From Planctomycetaceae bacterium (GTDB lineage Bacteria > Planctomycetota > Planctomycetia > Planctomycetales > Planctomycetaceae): a stretch of DNA of 64,000 nt. The stretch is from assembly GCA_041398825.1 (NCBI GenBank), contig JAWKTX010000004.1, forward strand, positions 490,299 to 554,298, given 5' to 3'. Position numbers and translations under genes: made by a program. The notes under the pieces were generated by a model. The model ran no database searches. It was not told where the DNA came from and saw only the letters and a list, made by a program, of their open reading frames with translations. Below are positions 9,787 through 18,988 of the stretch, one piece after another. How positions within the stretch are numbered: position 1 is the stretch's first letter; the number at the start of each line of letters is the position of its first letter.

Positions 9787-10722
9787 ATGTGGATGCGAAT
9801 TCAGATTGCAGCTTTCCTTCTGTTCATTTCAGCGACCTGCTTCACGGTGCTGGCAGACGAACATCGTTTTCTGATCATTCACGCCGATGACGCTGGAATG
9901 TCACATTCCGTGAATATGGCGACGATTCAGGGACTCGAATCGGGCATTGTCACTTCTGCCAGCGTTATGGTTCCCTGTCCCTGGTTCTCTGAATTTGCTG
10001 AATACGCAAGAACACATCCTGAGTTCGACTATGGAATTCATTTGACTCTGAATTCCGAATGGAAGCACTATCGCTGGGGCCCCGTGACCCCGAAAGACAA
10101 GGTCCCGAGTCTTGTGGACAAAGACGGTTATCTCTGGGATAACGTCCCGCAGGTTGCGGCTAATGTTCGAGCGGAAGAGGTCGAAACCGAATTGCGGGCG
10201 CAGATTGATCGGGCAAGGTCATTTGGAGTCCCGATCAGTCATCTGGATACTCACATGGGCGCGCTGGTCAGCCGACCGGATTTGATTGAAGTTTACGTCC
10301 GCCTGGGCATTGAGTACGACCTGCCGGTGTTGTTCCTGCGAACGCTGGATGATGATACGGCCGGAAAGTACGAGAGCCTTCGGGAATCAAGCATATCCAT
10401 GGTGAAGTTGCTGGATTCGAAGCAACTGCCCGTTCTGGACTCACTTGCTCAGTTCTACGACGGAGAGACGCATGAACAGAGGACGAACAGCTATTACAAA
10501 GCCATTCGCAACCTGAAGCCCGGCGTCAGCGAACTGATCATCCACTGTGGGTTCGACAATGAAGAACTTCGCGCGATCACGAACAGTTCAGAACGACGGG
10601 ATGGTGATCGTCGAATCTTCACCTCCGAAACCACGCGTACGCTTTTAAAGGATCAGAACGTAACATTGCTCAACTGGAAACAGTTCCGCGAAAAAGTTCG
10701 CATTACGGCGAGCGACAAATAG
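9787..10722 (+). CDS. ChbG/HpnK (YdjC) family deacetylase, secreted
   Basis: The protein of 311 residues has a clear signal peptide (hydrophobic residues about 4-20, cleavage near LADE) and then a YdjC-fold deacetylase. Metal ligands of the family are visible as the DD in IIHADDAGMSHS and the His pair in HLDTHMG. Family members remove N-acetyl groups from chito-oligosaccharides (ChbG) or hopanoid-linked glucosamine (HpnK). Export suggests an extracytoplasmic sugar substrate here. The ATG at 9787 is preferred over the GTG at 9778 because a GGAG lies 8 bases upstream. The stop abuts the start of the next gene, whose ATG follows directly at 10723, so the two are very likely co-transcribed with the sulfatase behind them. 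Confidence 0.85.
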   Translation: MWMRIQIAAFLLFISATCFTVLADEHRFLIIHADDAGMSHSVNMATIQGLESGIVTSASVMVPCPWFSEFAEYARTHPEFDYGIHLTLNSEWKHYRWGPVTPKDKVPSLVDKDGYLWDNVPQVAANVRAEEVETELRAQIDRARSFGVPISHLDTHMGALVSRPDLIEVYVRLGIEYDLPVLFLRTLDDDTAGKYESLRESSISMVKLLDSKQLPVLDSLAQFYDGETHEQRTNSYYKAIRNLKPGVSELIIHCGFDNEELRAITNSSERRDGDRRIFTSETTRTLLKDQNVTLLNWKQFREKVRITASDK

Positions 10723-11907
10723 ATGAAACCCACCACAACCCTCAGTCATCCTTCGAACGACCGGCTGCTCTCCCTGGACCAGTTTCGTGGATACACGGTC
10801 GCCGGGATGTTCCTGGTGAATTTTCTGGGTGGTTTTAATGTCACGCCGGCAGTGCTGAAGCATCATCATAGTTACTGCAGCTACGCGGACACGATCATGC
10901 CTCAGTTTCTGTTCGCTGTCGGATTTGCTTTTCGGCTGACTCTTGAACGTCGTATCCAGCGAGAAGGCAAATACGCCGCTTATAAGAGGGTTATTCAGCG
11001 ACTGGCCGGACTGGCGTTGTTGTCAGTGGTCATTTACGCGCCGAGCGGGATCGCCGGCAGCTGGGTTGAACTGGTAGAACTTGGTCCGGCAGCGGTTCTG
11101 GCCCGTGTCATGAAACGCGAATGGTTCCAAACGTTGATGCACATTGCCGCGACTTCGCTTTGGATCCTGCCAGTGATCCGGCTTTCGATTGGAAGCCGGA
11201 TCGTATTCCTGTTGTTCTCAGCTGGCATTCATATCTGGCTATCCTGGAAATTCAACTTTGCCTGGTGCAATACATCGCCCAATGCGATTGATGGTGGTCC
11301 ATTTGGTTTTCTCACGTGGTCGATTCCTGCGATCGCAGGAACAATCGCCTGCGATCTGATGACGTCGGTGAACCGCGCCCGGTCGCTCGTCGTAACGGGC
11401 CTCGGACTGATGCTGATGGGCTGGGCTCTCTCCTGTGGGACTCGCTTTTACGACGTCGTTCCTTCAGGTGATGGCCCCGGCATTCACGAAAAGATTGCAG
11501 AAGATCCGGTTGTACCAGGACCAGGAAGGACATGGCATGGCTTCTGTGAACTACCGTTTATTGAACCACCTGGATTTGAAGACAGGCAGTGGAATTACTG
11601 GATGATGAGCCAGAGAGCCGGCACTCTCACCTATTTGCTGTTCGGTGCGGGTTTTTCTCTGGTTGTCTTTGCCGTCTTCCACCAGGCGTGCGATGTCTAT
11701 CGCCTTGAATTCATGCCTTTTCGAGTCCTTGGATCCAACGCTCTGGCGGGGTATGTGCTGCACTTGATGCTGATGAATGCGATGGATCCATTCATTCCGC
11801 GAGACTCGCCCTTCTGGTACGTAGCTTTGGCGCTGGGTTTGTTCTTTGCCATCATGTGGATCTTCATCGGTTATCTGGACCGCAATCGAATCCATATCAG
11901 GCTGTGA
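10723..11907 (+). CDS. HGSNAT/NagX-like (DUF5009) membrane acyltransferase
   Basis: This polytopic membrane protein of 394 residues has about ten hydrophobic segments and an N-terminal SLDQFRGYTVAGMFLVNF motif. That signature belongs to the family of heparan-alpha-glucosaminide N-acetyltransferase and bacterial NagX-like proteins. Animal HGSNAT moves acetyl groups across a membrane onto terminal glucosamine of heparan sulfate. Bacterial members are thought to acylate amino sugars, with exact substrates largely unknown. A conserved His pair is visible in KHHHSYCSYADTIMPQF around residue 47. The gene starts on the base after the preceding deacetylase stop, and a sulfatase follows after 52 bases. 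A deacetylase, an acetyltransferase and a sulfatase in one operon suggest processing of a sulfated amino-sugar polymer (inference). Confidence 0.75.
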   Translation: MKPTTTLSHPSNDRLLSLDQFRGYTVAGMFLVNFLGGFNVTPAVLKHHHSYCSYADTIMPQFLFAVGFAFRLTLERRIQREGKYAAYKRVIQRLAGLALLSVVIYAPSGIAGSWVELVELGPAAVLARVMKREWFQTLMHIAATSLWILPVIRLSIGSRIVFLLFSAGIHIWLSWKFNFAWCNTSPNAIDGGPFGFLTWSIPAIAGTIACDLMTSVNRARSLVVTGLGLMLMGWALSCGTRFYDVVPSGDGPGIHEKIAEDPVVPGPGRTWHGFCELPFIEPPGFEDRQWNYWMMSQRAGTLTYLLFGAGFSLVVFAVFHQACDVYRLEFMPFRVLGSNALAGYVLHLMLMNAMDPFIPRDSPFWYVALALGLFFAIMWIFIGYLDRNRIHIRL

Positions 11908-11959
11908 CTGGTTACCAGTTGTCGATTCAGCCGCTTACATTTCTGAAAGGAATTCCTCG

Positions 11960-13510
11960 ATGCAATTGAGCGCGAGAAAGCAATGCTTGTCGCCACTGAT
12001 GTTTGTGCTGGCAACTTCGCTGACAAGCCTGATGCTTGCGGCAGACGCTCCCACACAGCCGAACATCATGATCATGCTGGTCGACGACATGGGAGTGATG
12101 GACACTTCGTTACCTTTTCTGACGGACCAGAACGGAAATGAAAAGCGGTACCCGCTTAACGACTTCTATCGCACGCCGAATATGGAGCGTCTGGCGAAGC
12201 GCGGTATTCGTTTCAATAATTTCTGTGCGATGAGTGTTTGTTCGCCAACTCGCGTTTCCATCATGACCGGCCAGAATGCTGCGCGACACCGCACAACCAA
12301 CTGGATAAATCCTGACAACAACAACGGTGGACCTCAGGGACCTCCGGACTGGAACTGGCTGGGCCTGAATTCGGATTCCATCACGCTGCCACGCCTTCTG
12401 CAGGCTCAGGGCTATAGAACAATCCACGTTGGCAAAGGGCATTTTGCACCTCGGCATGCCGAGGCCGCCAATCCTCAGGCAATTGGGTTTGATGTCAATG
12501 TCGCTGGCGCTTCGTTCGGCGCTCCGGGAAGTTACTATGCAAGCGAAAACTTCGGTGGCAAAGGCAAGAGGACTCACCATGCGGTGCCGGGCCTTGAACA
12601 GTATCACGGGACAGACACGTTTCTTACAGAGGCATTGACCATCGAAGCAAAGAAAGAATTGACGGCTGCAGTTCGCGAGGAGCGACCATTCTTTCTTTAC
12701 TTCGCTCAGTACGCCGTACACGCTCCGTTTAACAGTGATCCCCGATTCGCAGAGAACTATAAGAATTCAGGCAAGCCGGCAAACGCACAGGCATTTGCTA
12801 CTCTGATCGAAGGAATGGACAAGTCACTGGGCGATATGCTTGACCACATTGATGAACTGGGCGTTGCCGACAACACACTCGTCATCTTTCTCGGCGACAA
12901 CGGAAGCGATGCTCCGCTCGGACATCAACATGCTGTTGCCTGTGCGGCTCCACTGCGCGGAAAGAAGGGTTCTCACTACGAAGGTGGCACGCGCGTGCCT
13001 TTCATCGCAGCGTGGGCAGCACCGGACCCGAAGAGCCCGACGCAAGCCAGATTGCCCATTGCAGCAGGTGCATTGCAGCCACAGCAGGCCGCCGTTCAGG
13101 ATCTGTTTCCAACAATCGCAGCGCTGACAGAAACAAGCGTGCCCGATGCCCATGTTGTTGATGGATACAGTCTGAAGACTCTTCTCACGGCCAATCCGGA
13201 CAAAGAACGCAACGAAGATTTTCTAATGCACTACCCACATTCGCCCCATCGGACGGACTACTTCACCGTGTTACGGAGCGGCGACTGGAAAGTGATTTAC
13301 CATTACTTCCCAACAGAAGTGTCGGGCGGAAGTCATTACCAACTCTTCAACCTTAAGTCCGATCCATTCGAACAGAATGACCTTGCTTCATCCGAGCCGA
13401 CCGTGCTTAAAACCATGATGACACGCCTTTCGAAGGCGCTCGAAGACCATCATGCCGTTTATCCCGTAGACAAGGAAAACCGAGTCGCGCTCAAACCGCT
13501 GGTTCCCTGA
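11960..13510 (+). CDS. Formylglycine-dependent sulfatase, secreted
   Basis: The protein has 516 residues with a signal peptide (hydrophobic about residues 11-27, ending LAADA). The alkaline-phosphatase-superfamily sulfatase core follows: VDDMG near residue 41 carrying two calcium ligands, the active-site signature CSPTR at 94-98 whose Cys is converted to formylglycine, LGDNGSD with further metal ligands, and KKGSHYEGGTRVPF with active-site basic residues. It hydrolyses a sulfate ester, probably on a polysaccharide or oligosaccharide. The fine substrate class cannot be assigned by eye. The ATG at 11960 is preferred over an upstream in-frame ATG at 11846 because AAAGGA lies just ahead and the signal peptide then begins correctly. 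It is the last gene of the deacetylase/acyltransferase operon. The maturation enzyme is not in the window. Confidence 0.93.
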   Translation: MQLSARKQCLSPLMFVLATSLTSLMLAADAPTQPNIMIMLVDDMGVMDTSLPFLTDQNGNEKRYPLNDFYRTPNMERLAKRGIRFNNFCAMSVCSPTRVSIMTGQNAARHRTTNWINPDNNNGGPQGPPDWNWLGLNSDSITLPRLLQAQGYRTIHVGKGHFAPRHAEAANPQAIGFDVNVAGASFGAPGSYYASENFGGKGKRTHHAVPGLEQYHGTDTFLTEALTIEAKKELTAAVREERPFFLYFAQYAVHAPFNSDPRFAENYKNSGKPANAQAFATLIEGMDKSLGDMLDHIDELGVADNTLVIFLGDNGSDAPLGHQHAVACAAPLRGKKGSHYEGGTRVPFIAAWAAPDPKSPTQARLPIAAGALQPQQAAVQDLFPTIAALTETSVPDAHVVDGYSLKTLLTANPDKERNEDFLMHYPHSPHRTDYFTVLRSGDWKVIYHYFPTEVSGGSHYQLFNLKSDPFEQNDLASSEPTVLKTMMTRLSKALEDHHAVYPVDKENRVALKPLVP

Positions 13511-13539
13511 TCGGGGGCGTTCAACACTTGTCCGCTTCT

Positions 13540-13589
13540 GCTCTCCCATTCCCGTTCTGTTGCGCCTGAACGGCAAAATGCGGGAGAGC
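13540..13589. terminator. Hairpin between convergent genes
   Basis: An 8-bp stem (13540-13547 with 13582-13589) encloses a second stem (13552-13557 with 13568-13573). It lies between the convergent sulfatase and TPR genes, a usual site for a shared terminator. There is no strong T run on either strand, so the role is inferred from position. Confidence 0.5.
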
Positions 13590-13608
13590 CTGAGCAGACA
13601 TCCACTGA

Positions 13609-16284
13609 CTAATTCCCAGCAGATTCTTCATTCGGTTCCTGTTGAGATTCGCTCGATTCAGGTGATTTATCATGACGGTGTAATTTTAGCAGCAATCGAT
13701 GTGCCTCCCGAAAGCGGGGGGCATTTTCGAGTGCTTTGAGTGCAAAACGCTTTGCCTCGTCAGTGTTCGATTCTTCGTGCTGCAGGCCGAGCCGATAGTT
13801 CAGCCGAGCTCCATCGTCCGGCCTTAATTGCAAAAGACTTGTCAGCGCCATGATGGCCGAGCTGCGATCATTCAGCGCCTCAGCGCCATCTGCCATTCTG
13901 GAAACAGCAGCCGTTTGGAAGGGATCAATGGCCATCACCTGATAGCCAAGCTGAACAACCATTGAAAGAACTTCGGATTTGGATTCATCCTGCTCATGGG
14001 TCAGGGCGTTTTCATGTGAGGAAAGTGCCAGCTCCTGCAGTCTCAGCGTTGCTGCAAGATCATCGGCTGTATGATTGAGGTGTTCCTGCAGGACGGCCTG
14101 TTCATCCTGCAACCGTCCCTGCTGACGATAGAGAGCAGCGAGCTGTTTGCGCGGTCCGCTCGTACTCGAGTCGTCCGGAACCAATGTGATCAATCGAAGC
14201 AAACTTTTTTCTGCCTCCGAAACATGACCGGCCTCTGCGCTGATATCCGCTGAAATCAACACCGCCGGGTAACAGTTCGGATTCTCCTTTACGAATGATT
14301 CCAGAACCTCCGGATTCGCAAGTGCAGATTCCGGGATATCGTCCGAATCGAAGCTTACCCCCGGAGCGTAGCGTTCCGCCTCAGCGCGAAGGTAGGTGGC
14401 AAATGAAGATTCGAGACCTTCAAGTCCTCCGGTATGCCTTTCCAGTGCATCATTGATCGACAAACCGGTGTTCAGATCGTTCAGGATGGCAATCAGTGTT
14501 TTCAGCCCATGTTCATTGACGAGGTGCTCAACAACCATGGACGATTCGAAGTAGGCAAAGTTGATGTCACTTCCATCGGACGCATTCAGGAATGCGCTGC
14601 TGAGCTCACGAATCGGAGTTACCGCGTTGTCTGCATTCAGGATACGATCGCGACAGGTGGCATCCATCCGTTGTCCCCAGCGTGAATCCTTTCGGCGTTC
14701 TTCGTAGACCGAAATCCCTTCGCTCAACCATCGTGGAATGCGATTCGATGTCATCTGCAGGGTGACAACATGGCAGAACTCATGCCAGAGCACTGATTCC
14801 CAGTTCGCCGGCGAATCGCGTCGCGTTGCAGGACTATTGGCAGTGATTACTTTTCCAAAACAGACGCCCAGAAATCCCGCGACATCCGGAATACCGAAGG
14901 TACGCACAGCGAAGTCATCTTTGCGGTCGAACATCTCCAGAATAATTGGTCCCTCTGGAACAAACTCATATCGATCGACCATCGCCTGGTAGGCAGATTC
15001 GAGTAATTCGACGGCCCGCGAACCGTACACGCGTGCTTCGTGAGCATCCATACGAACTACAAAGTGTTCCGATTCCAGACTCACAAACTTCTGCATTCCG
15101 TCGCGAAGCTGAAGCAGATTGAAAATCGTCGTATTGTAGGCATCCGTTTCATATGCCTGCTCGGCCAGTTTCCACCCCTCCTCTTCCTCTCCCAGCCGGA
15201 GCAGGTCCTGAGCCAGTTGAATGCGAGAATCATTATGCCCGGGATCAATTTCCAGTGCACGGCGTTGATAAGCGGCTCCTTCCGCAAAACGATACTTCTG
15301 AGACAATTTGCGTCCGATCAAATGCAGGACCTCAGCATTGGGGCCGGAATACTTCGTGGCAGCGTCCAGGCTTTGCGTTTCTCCATCGGAATCGTACTGC
15401 AGGTGATAGATCACCGCCCTGAGTGCATGCCCTTCAGGACTGTTCGCGTTCACTGCAAAGACCTGTTCGAGTAATTCGATTGCCTCCTGATAGGCTTCAG
15501 AATCAATTCTCTGTTCGACGATTCGATGCATCGCCGGTGCAAACCGTGGATTGATTTCCAGAGTTTTTTTCAGCAGCTCGGCTGAGGCTTCCTGGCCAGA
15601 TGACTTGAGGGCTTCAGAGGCTTCGAACAGAAGCTCCGGGTTTGACTCGAAAAGCTCAATTGCCGGCAGCAGGATTTCACCCGCAAACTCAAAGTCACCT
15701 TTCTGATTAGCCAGATGCCCGGCTGCGATGACACCATCCGGGCGAGTTTTAAAATTCCGGCGAGCACGATCAAAGAAGCCCTCCTGTACATCACGGGCAT
15801 CAGCTCCCAGGACGAGCGCTGCCTGTCCAAGAGCCACAAGATCATCGGCATCGGTGTAACGCCACGAGGCACTGGAGACAAGTTTTTCAATATTCGTCAG
15901 TGCTTCTGCGGCCTGCTCCTTCCGACCATTCGCCATCGCTGCCTGATGTTCGAGCATTCGAAGACGAACACTCCACGAATAGCGTTCAATGCCCGCTGCG
16001 ATCGTTTGCATCGCTTCTTCATATCGACCTGTGGCGAGCTCGCACTGAGTCTTCAGGACAGGCCATTCTTCTCCATAGCTGCGATCCGCAATGGCAGCAG
16101 ACGTTTCTGCAAGGCACTCCTCATACTGGCCGGTACGCAGAAGCTCCTGACATTCAGAAATCGATTTCGATATCGGTGCAGATTCCGCCCGCGGTAACCC
16201 GTTCGTAATTGCGTTCAGCAGAATCGCAGCAACACCAACAGACGCCTTAACGATTGAGGAAATATTCCGTTCAGATTGCATCAA
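13609..16284 (-). CDS. TPR protein with gluzincin-like metallopeptidase (MA) domain
   Basis: The protein has 891 residues. An N-terminal hydrophobic stretch (about residues 10-27) suggests export. Residues about 40-390 and 650-870 are built from helical tetratricopeptide-like units rich in Ala, Leu and Glu (for example VILLADISAEAG and the NPRFAPAMHR unit). Between them lies a peptidase-MA-like block with the zinc motif HEFCH near residue 500 and, about 25 residues on, LSEGISVYEE, which would give the third ligand Glu. This arrangement is known in planctomycete TPR proteins annotated as peptidase MA family. The domains suggest a periplasmic or surface protease held by a scaffold, but no substrate is known. 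The gene is convergent with the sulfatase. Confidence 0.8.
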   Translation of the reverse strand: MMQSERNISSIVKASVGVAAILLNAITNGLPRAESAPISKSISECQELLRTGQYEECLAETSAAIADRSYGEEWPVLKTQCELATGRYEEAMQTIAAGIERYSWSVRLRMLEHQAAMANGRKEQAAEALTNIEKLVSSASWRYTDADDLVALGQAALVLGADARDVQEGFFDRARRNFKTRPDGVIAAGHLANQKGDFEFAGEILLPAIELFESNPELLFEASEALKSSGQEASAELLKKTLEINPRFAPAMHRIVEQRIDSEAYQEAIELLEQVFAVNANSPEGHALRAVIYHLQYDSDGETQSLDAATKYSGPNAEVLHLIGRKLSQKYRFAEGAAYQRRALEIDPGHNDSRIQLAQDLLRLGEEEEGWKLAEQAYETDAYNTTIFNLLQLRDGMQKFVSLESEHFVVRMDAHEARVYGSRAVELLESAYQAMVDRYEFVPEGPIILEMFDRKDDFAVRTFGIPDVAGFLGVCFGKVITANSPATRRDSPANWESVLWHEFCHVVTLQMTSNRIPRWLSEGISVYEERRKDSRWGQRMDATCRDRILNADNAVTPIRELSSAFLNASDGSDINFAYFESSMVVEHLVNEHGLKTLIAILNDLNTGLSINDALERHTGGLEGLESSFATYLRAEAERYAPGVSFDSDDIPESALANPEVLESFVKENPNCYPAVLISADISAEAGHVSEAEKSLLRLITLVPDDSSTSGPRKQLAALYRQQGRLQDEQAVLQEHLNHTADDLAATLRLQELALSSHENALTHEQDESKSEVLSMVVQLGYQVMAIDPFQTAAVSRMADGAEALNDRSSAIMALTSLLQLRPDDGARLNYRLGLQHEESNTDEAKRFALKALENAPRFREAHRLLLKLHRHDKSPESSESQQEPNEESAGN

Positions 16285-16603
16285 TTTGTTCCGTTCCAGC
16301 GCAGGCAGATCAGATGCTGATTTCTGTCGTCAGGATAACTCCGGTCGTACGGAATGCACAGTTCAGATGAAAGGTTCCGGGAATGCAACGCCTGATCCGT
16401 AGACAAGTGAGCAGGCACACGAGAACCCATCCCGTCATCAAGACCACAGGCAGCGTAACCGATACAGACGAGACAGGCGTTGAGAAAAGGCAGCACACTT
16501 GCACGATCCAGACGAACCGCACAAAAGGTTTGAACACTGTGTTGGCGGCGATCTACGGTTGGTTGGGTCCGCATCGAACACTGCAACTGCCGGGAGCGTT
16601 GGC
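16285..16603. other. Intergenic, divergent TPR / CBS region
   Basis: These 319 bases separate the divergent TPR and CBS genes and should contain both promoters. No gene or RNA structure stood out. GGGAG ahead of 16604 is the ribosome binding site of the CBS gene. Confidence 0.4.
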
Positions 16604-17266
16604 ATGCATCAACTGACCGTTCTGGATTTGGTCCGACAGGAAAGCGAAAATATCGTTTCGCCGGCATTGACGATTCGCGAGGCAGCAGAGCGCCTGATTC
16701 AGTCGGAATGCGACTTGCTCGTCGTGAAGGACACCGACGGCAAACTTGCCGGTGTCGTCTCCGAGTCCAGCGTTGTGCGAAGCCTGCTGGCAAACAACAC
16801 CGAATCAATAACTGTTCATTCGTTGATCGTTGCTCATGCGGAATCTGTACGATTAACGTCTCCGGTCGCAGAGATTTCACACCTGTTTCGAGCATCATGC
16901 AACACGGCCCTGGCTGTAGTCGGGACAGATGATCGTTTGGCCGGAATCCTTCTGCGTCGAGACGTCATGGCGGCGATGCTGGAGGCATTGGCAACGGATG
17001 GCAAGGAATCAAAGACTGGAAGCGCGGAAAGTTTCGTGAGCCAATCGAACGTCGGGGCCGCACCAGCCGCCCCCGCCGATCAACATACGAGGCAATCCGC
17101 GGCCAGCGACAATGTCGAGGATTCTATCCACCGAGTTGAGCCCGCAGACGAATCAACAAGCCAGCCAGGCAAAAGCGGACCGTATTTCCTGCGCGGCAAG
17201 GATGCGAGAAAGCGGCTGAATCAGGCGGACGATGGTTTCCGCGGATACCCGGAACAGCCCTGGTAG
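16604..17266 (+). CDS. CBS-domain protein with disordered C-terminal tail
   Basis: The protein of 220 residues begins MHQLTVLDLVRQESENIVSP. Residues about 10-125 form a tandem CBS pair: TIREAAERLIQSECDLLVVKDTDGKLAGVVSES is the first repeat and the TSPVAEISHLFRASCNTALAVV/DDRLAGILLRRDVM block the second. CBS pairs bind adenosyl ligands and sense energy state. The remaining ~90 residues are rich in Ala, Ser, Gln and charged residues and look unstructured, with a short basic motif near the end. No catalytic domain is attached, so a regulatory role is likely but the partner is unknown. The ATG at 16604 has GGGAG 9 bases upstream. A longer in-frame start at 16499 lacks such support. Confidence 0.75.
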   Translation: MHQLTVLDLVRQESENIVSPALTIREAAERLIQSECDLLVVKDTDGKLAGVVSESSVVRSLLANNTESITVHSLIVAHAESVRLTSPVAEISHLFRASCNTALAVVGTDDRLAGILLRRDVMAAMLEALATDGKESKTGSAESFVSQSNVGAAPAAPADQHTRQSAASDNVEDSIHRVEPADESTSQPGKSGPYFLRGKDARKRLNQADDGFRGYPEQPW

Positions 17267-17346
17267 GCAGCTATGCCTCGTTCAGGTGTTGCGGAAATCC
17301 CCAAAGGTCCTCGACAGACAGCCACCCATTGCGCAGCAGGCTGTCA

Positions 17347-17820
17347 CTAGCTGGCCCCCAGGACTCGACGTTTCGCAGCAACAAATTCCACATGGTGAGG
17401 AATGTGGGCAGTGATCTGCTCAAGTAGAGTTTCCAGGGTGAGAGGCCCGACTTCGGTGTGCACTCCGGTTCTTTGAAAGTCTTCAACATCGACACATCGG
17501 AGAAGTACGGTGATGTGTTTTCGTATACCTGCGATGATGGCCATTTCATCCACAACTGACCTGTTGCCATAGTGCAACCGTCGCTCAAACAAATCCGGAT
17601 CTGCGCCAAACAGTGTTGGGTTTTCCTCCGCCAGAACTCGTTTCATCCGATCGGCATAGATGATTTCGAAATCGGCCAGATGACATACGACTTCGCTGAC
17701 CGACCACTTGCCTTCGATGGGATGCAACTGCATCTGCTGTGGCGTCAACCCAACAATTGAATCAGCAAGAATCTCAGGCCCGGCTTCGTACTGGTTAATG
17801 AGTTCCTCGATCGTATTCAT
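17347..17820 (-). CDS. DinB superfamily protein
   Basis: The protein of 157 residues fits the DinB/YfiT four-helix-bundle family. Three metal-ligand-like His positions are visible: the His in EVVCHLADFEIIYADR near residue 47 and two in the ITAHIPHHVEFV segment near 137. Members bind a divalent metal and include thiol-dependent transferases and stress-linked proteins of unknown activity. The gene starts 9 bases after the stop of the DUF368 gene on the same strand, so the two are probably one transcript. A specific reaction cannot be inferred. Confidence 0.8.
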   Translation of the reverse strand: MNTIEELINQYEAGPEILADSIVGLTPQQMQLHPIEGKWSVSEVVCHLADFEIIYADRMKRVLAEENPTLFGADPDLFERRLHYGNRSVVDEMAIIAGIRKHITVLLRCVDVEDFQRTGVHTEVGPLTLETLLEQITAHIPHHVEFVAAKRRVLGAS

Positions 17821-17829
17821 TTGCCCGTC

Positions 17830-18855
17830 CTAATGCTTCTTTCTCATGTTTGTGCCAATCCGGTCGAGGCCAAGGACAAGCCCCGCAGAACCAACAAACA
17901 ACAACCCTGCCAGGCCAGAAGAACTGCCTGACTCGCTCGGAGCAACGTGAACGAAGACCTTGCGCTTCGTGTCGGTCTCGTCTGGTGTTGTGTCCTTCTG
18001 GAATGGCCAGAGACAGTACATGGCGCCCAGCATGAAGCCGCAGAGAATTGCCATGGTCAGTTGTTCGTGATGCGTCAGCAGCCATCGCAGCACGCGACTG
18101 AACAGAAGCAGTCCGGTCAGGCAACCAAAGCTGAAAACAATCACGGGAATGAGAGTCTGCGCGCTGATGTTGCCGTGCAGCAGTTCTTTCAGTGTTTCAA
18201 CGATGTAGAAGTAACGCTGCAGAAGCACCAGAATAAATGCGCCGCTGATACCCGGGAGGATCATTGCTGTGATACCAATCATCCCGCAGAGGAACAGATA
18301 CCAGGAAGTGTCCGGCGGCGAATGCATTGCATCCAGCGTCACCAGTCGAAGGGCGACGATTGTACCAAGCAGTGCTGCTCCGAGCGTTTGCATACTCCAT
18401 CGATGGATATGTCGAGCGACGAGCAGCGTTGAAGCAAAAATCAGTCCCGCGAAGCATGCATACGTAAGTGATCGATGGTGGACGAGCAGGTGTTTCATCA
18501 GCGAAGCGAGGCTGCCAATGCCCGCGAGAATCCCAAAGCCGAGCGCCGCAAGGAATCTCAGATCCAGGTGCGTGGCGGCTTCGCTCCATCTTCGCTTAGT
18601 AACAGCCAGCAGCAACCTCGAATCTACTCTGCTGATTGCGCCGACAAGCCTTGGGTAAATTCCGAGAATGAGGGCGACGGTGCCGCCGGAAACACCCGGA
18701 ACTATGTCAGCTGCCCCCATAAGAAACCCGCATCCGACAGTTTTCAGGTCGGCCCGAACGTTTCCGGTTCGCCCCGGATCGTCGAAGTGATCTTGCCCCG
18801 ACTGAAGAGTGCCGGATGCTGGTGCAGTGGAAACTCCATTTCCTTCAGTACTCAT
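17830..18855 (-). CDS. DUF368 polytopic membrane protein (PopT-like)
   Basis: The protein of 341 residues has a ~40-residue hydrophilic N-terminus, then about eight hydrophobic segments. The family signature GFLMGAADIVPGVSGGTVALILGIY near residue 45 is clear, as is the internal related IPGISGAFILVLLQRYFY segment, reflecting the inverted repeat of the fold. DUF368 proteins have been shown in other bacteria to help return the lipid carrier undecaprenyl phosphate to the cytoplasmic face of the membrane (PopT), alongside DedA proteins. The same role here is inferred from family membership. The gene probably forms an operon with the downstream dinB-like gene and follows the infC terminator. Confidence 0.85.
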   Translation of the reverse strand: MSTEGNGVSTAPASGTLQSGQDHFDDPGRTGNVRADLKTVGCGFLMGAADIVPGVSGGTVALILGIYPRLVGAISRVDSRLLLAVTKRRWSEAATHLDLRFLAALGFGILAGIGSLASLMKHLLVHHRSLTYACFAGLIFASTLLVARHIHRWSMQTLGAALLGTIVALRLVTLDAMHSPPDTSWYLFLCGMIGITAMILPGISGAFILVLLQRYFYIVETLKELLHGNISAQTLIPVIVFSFGCLTGLLLFSRVLRWLLTHHEQLTMAILCGFMLGAMYCLWPFQKDTTPDETDTKRKVFVHVAPSESGSSSGLAGLLFVGSAGLVLGLDRIGTNMRKKH

Positions 18856-18893
18856 AACGCAGTAACATTCGTGCCTTGAGGTGCTGGTGCATC

Positions 18894-18924
18894 ACAAAAA
18901 AACCGCAGTGGTGTCACTGCGGTT
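18894..18924 (-). terminator. Intrinsic terminator after infC
   Basis: Read on the minus strand, a perfect 10-bp stem (18901-18910 with 18915-18924, loop of four) is followed directly by seven T residues (18894-18900). It lies about 65 bases past the infC stop and ahead of the DUF368 gene. This is a strong textbook rho-independent terminator. Confidence 0.9.
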
Positions 18925-18988
18925 GAGACTGCATGTGCCGGATTATGGTCTTCAAATGGAAGGACCAAAACCCGCGAGCGCACATCCA

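Noticed and set aside
16281..16898. Minus-strand open frame of 205 residues upstream of the TPR gene
   Set aside because: It is largely antisense to the CBS gene and is Arg/Cys-rich, as shadows of GC-rich genes often are.
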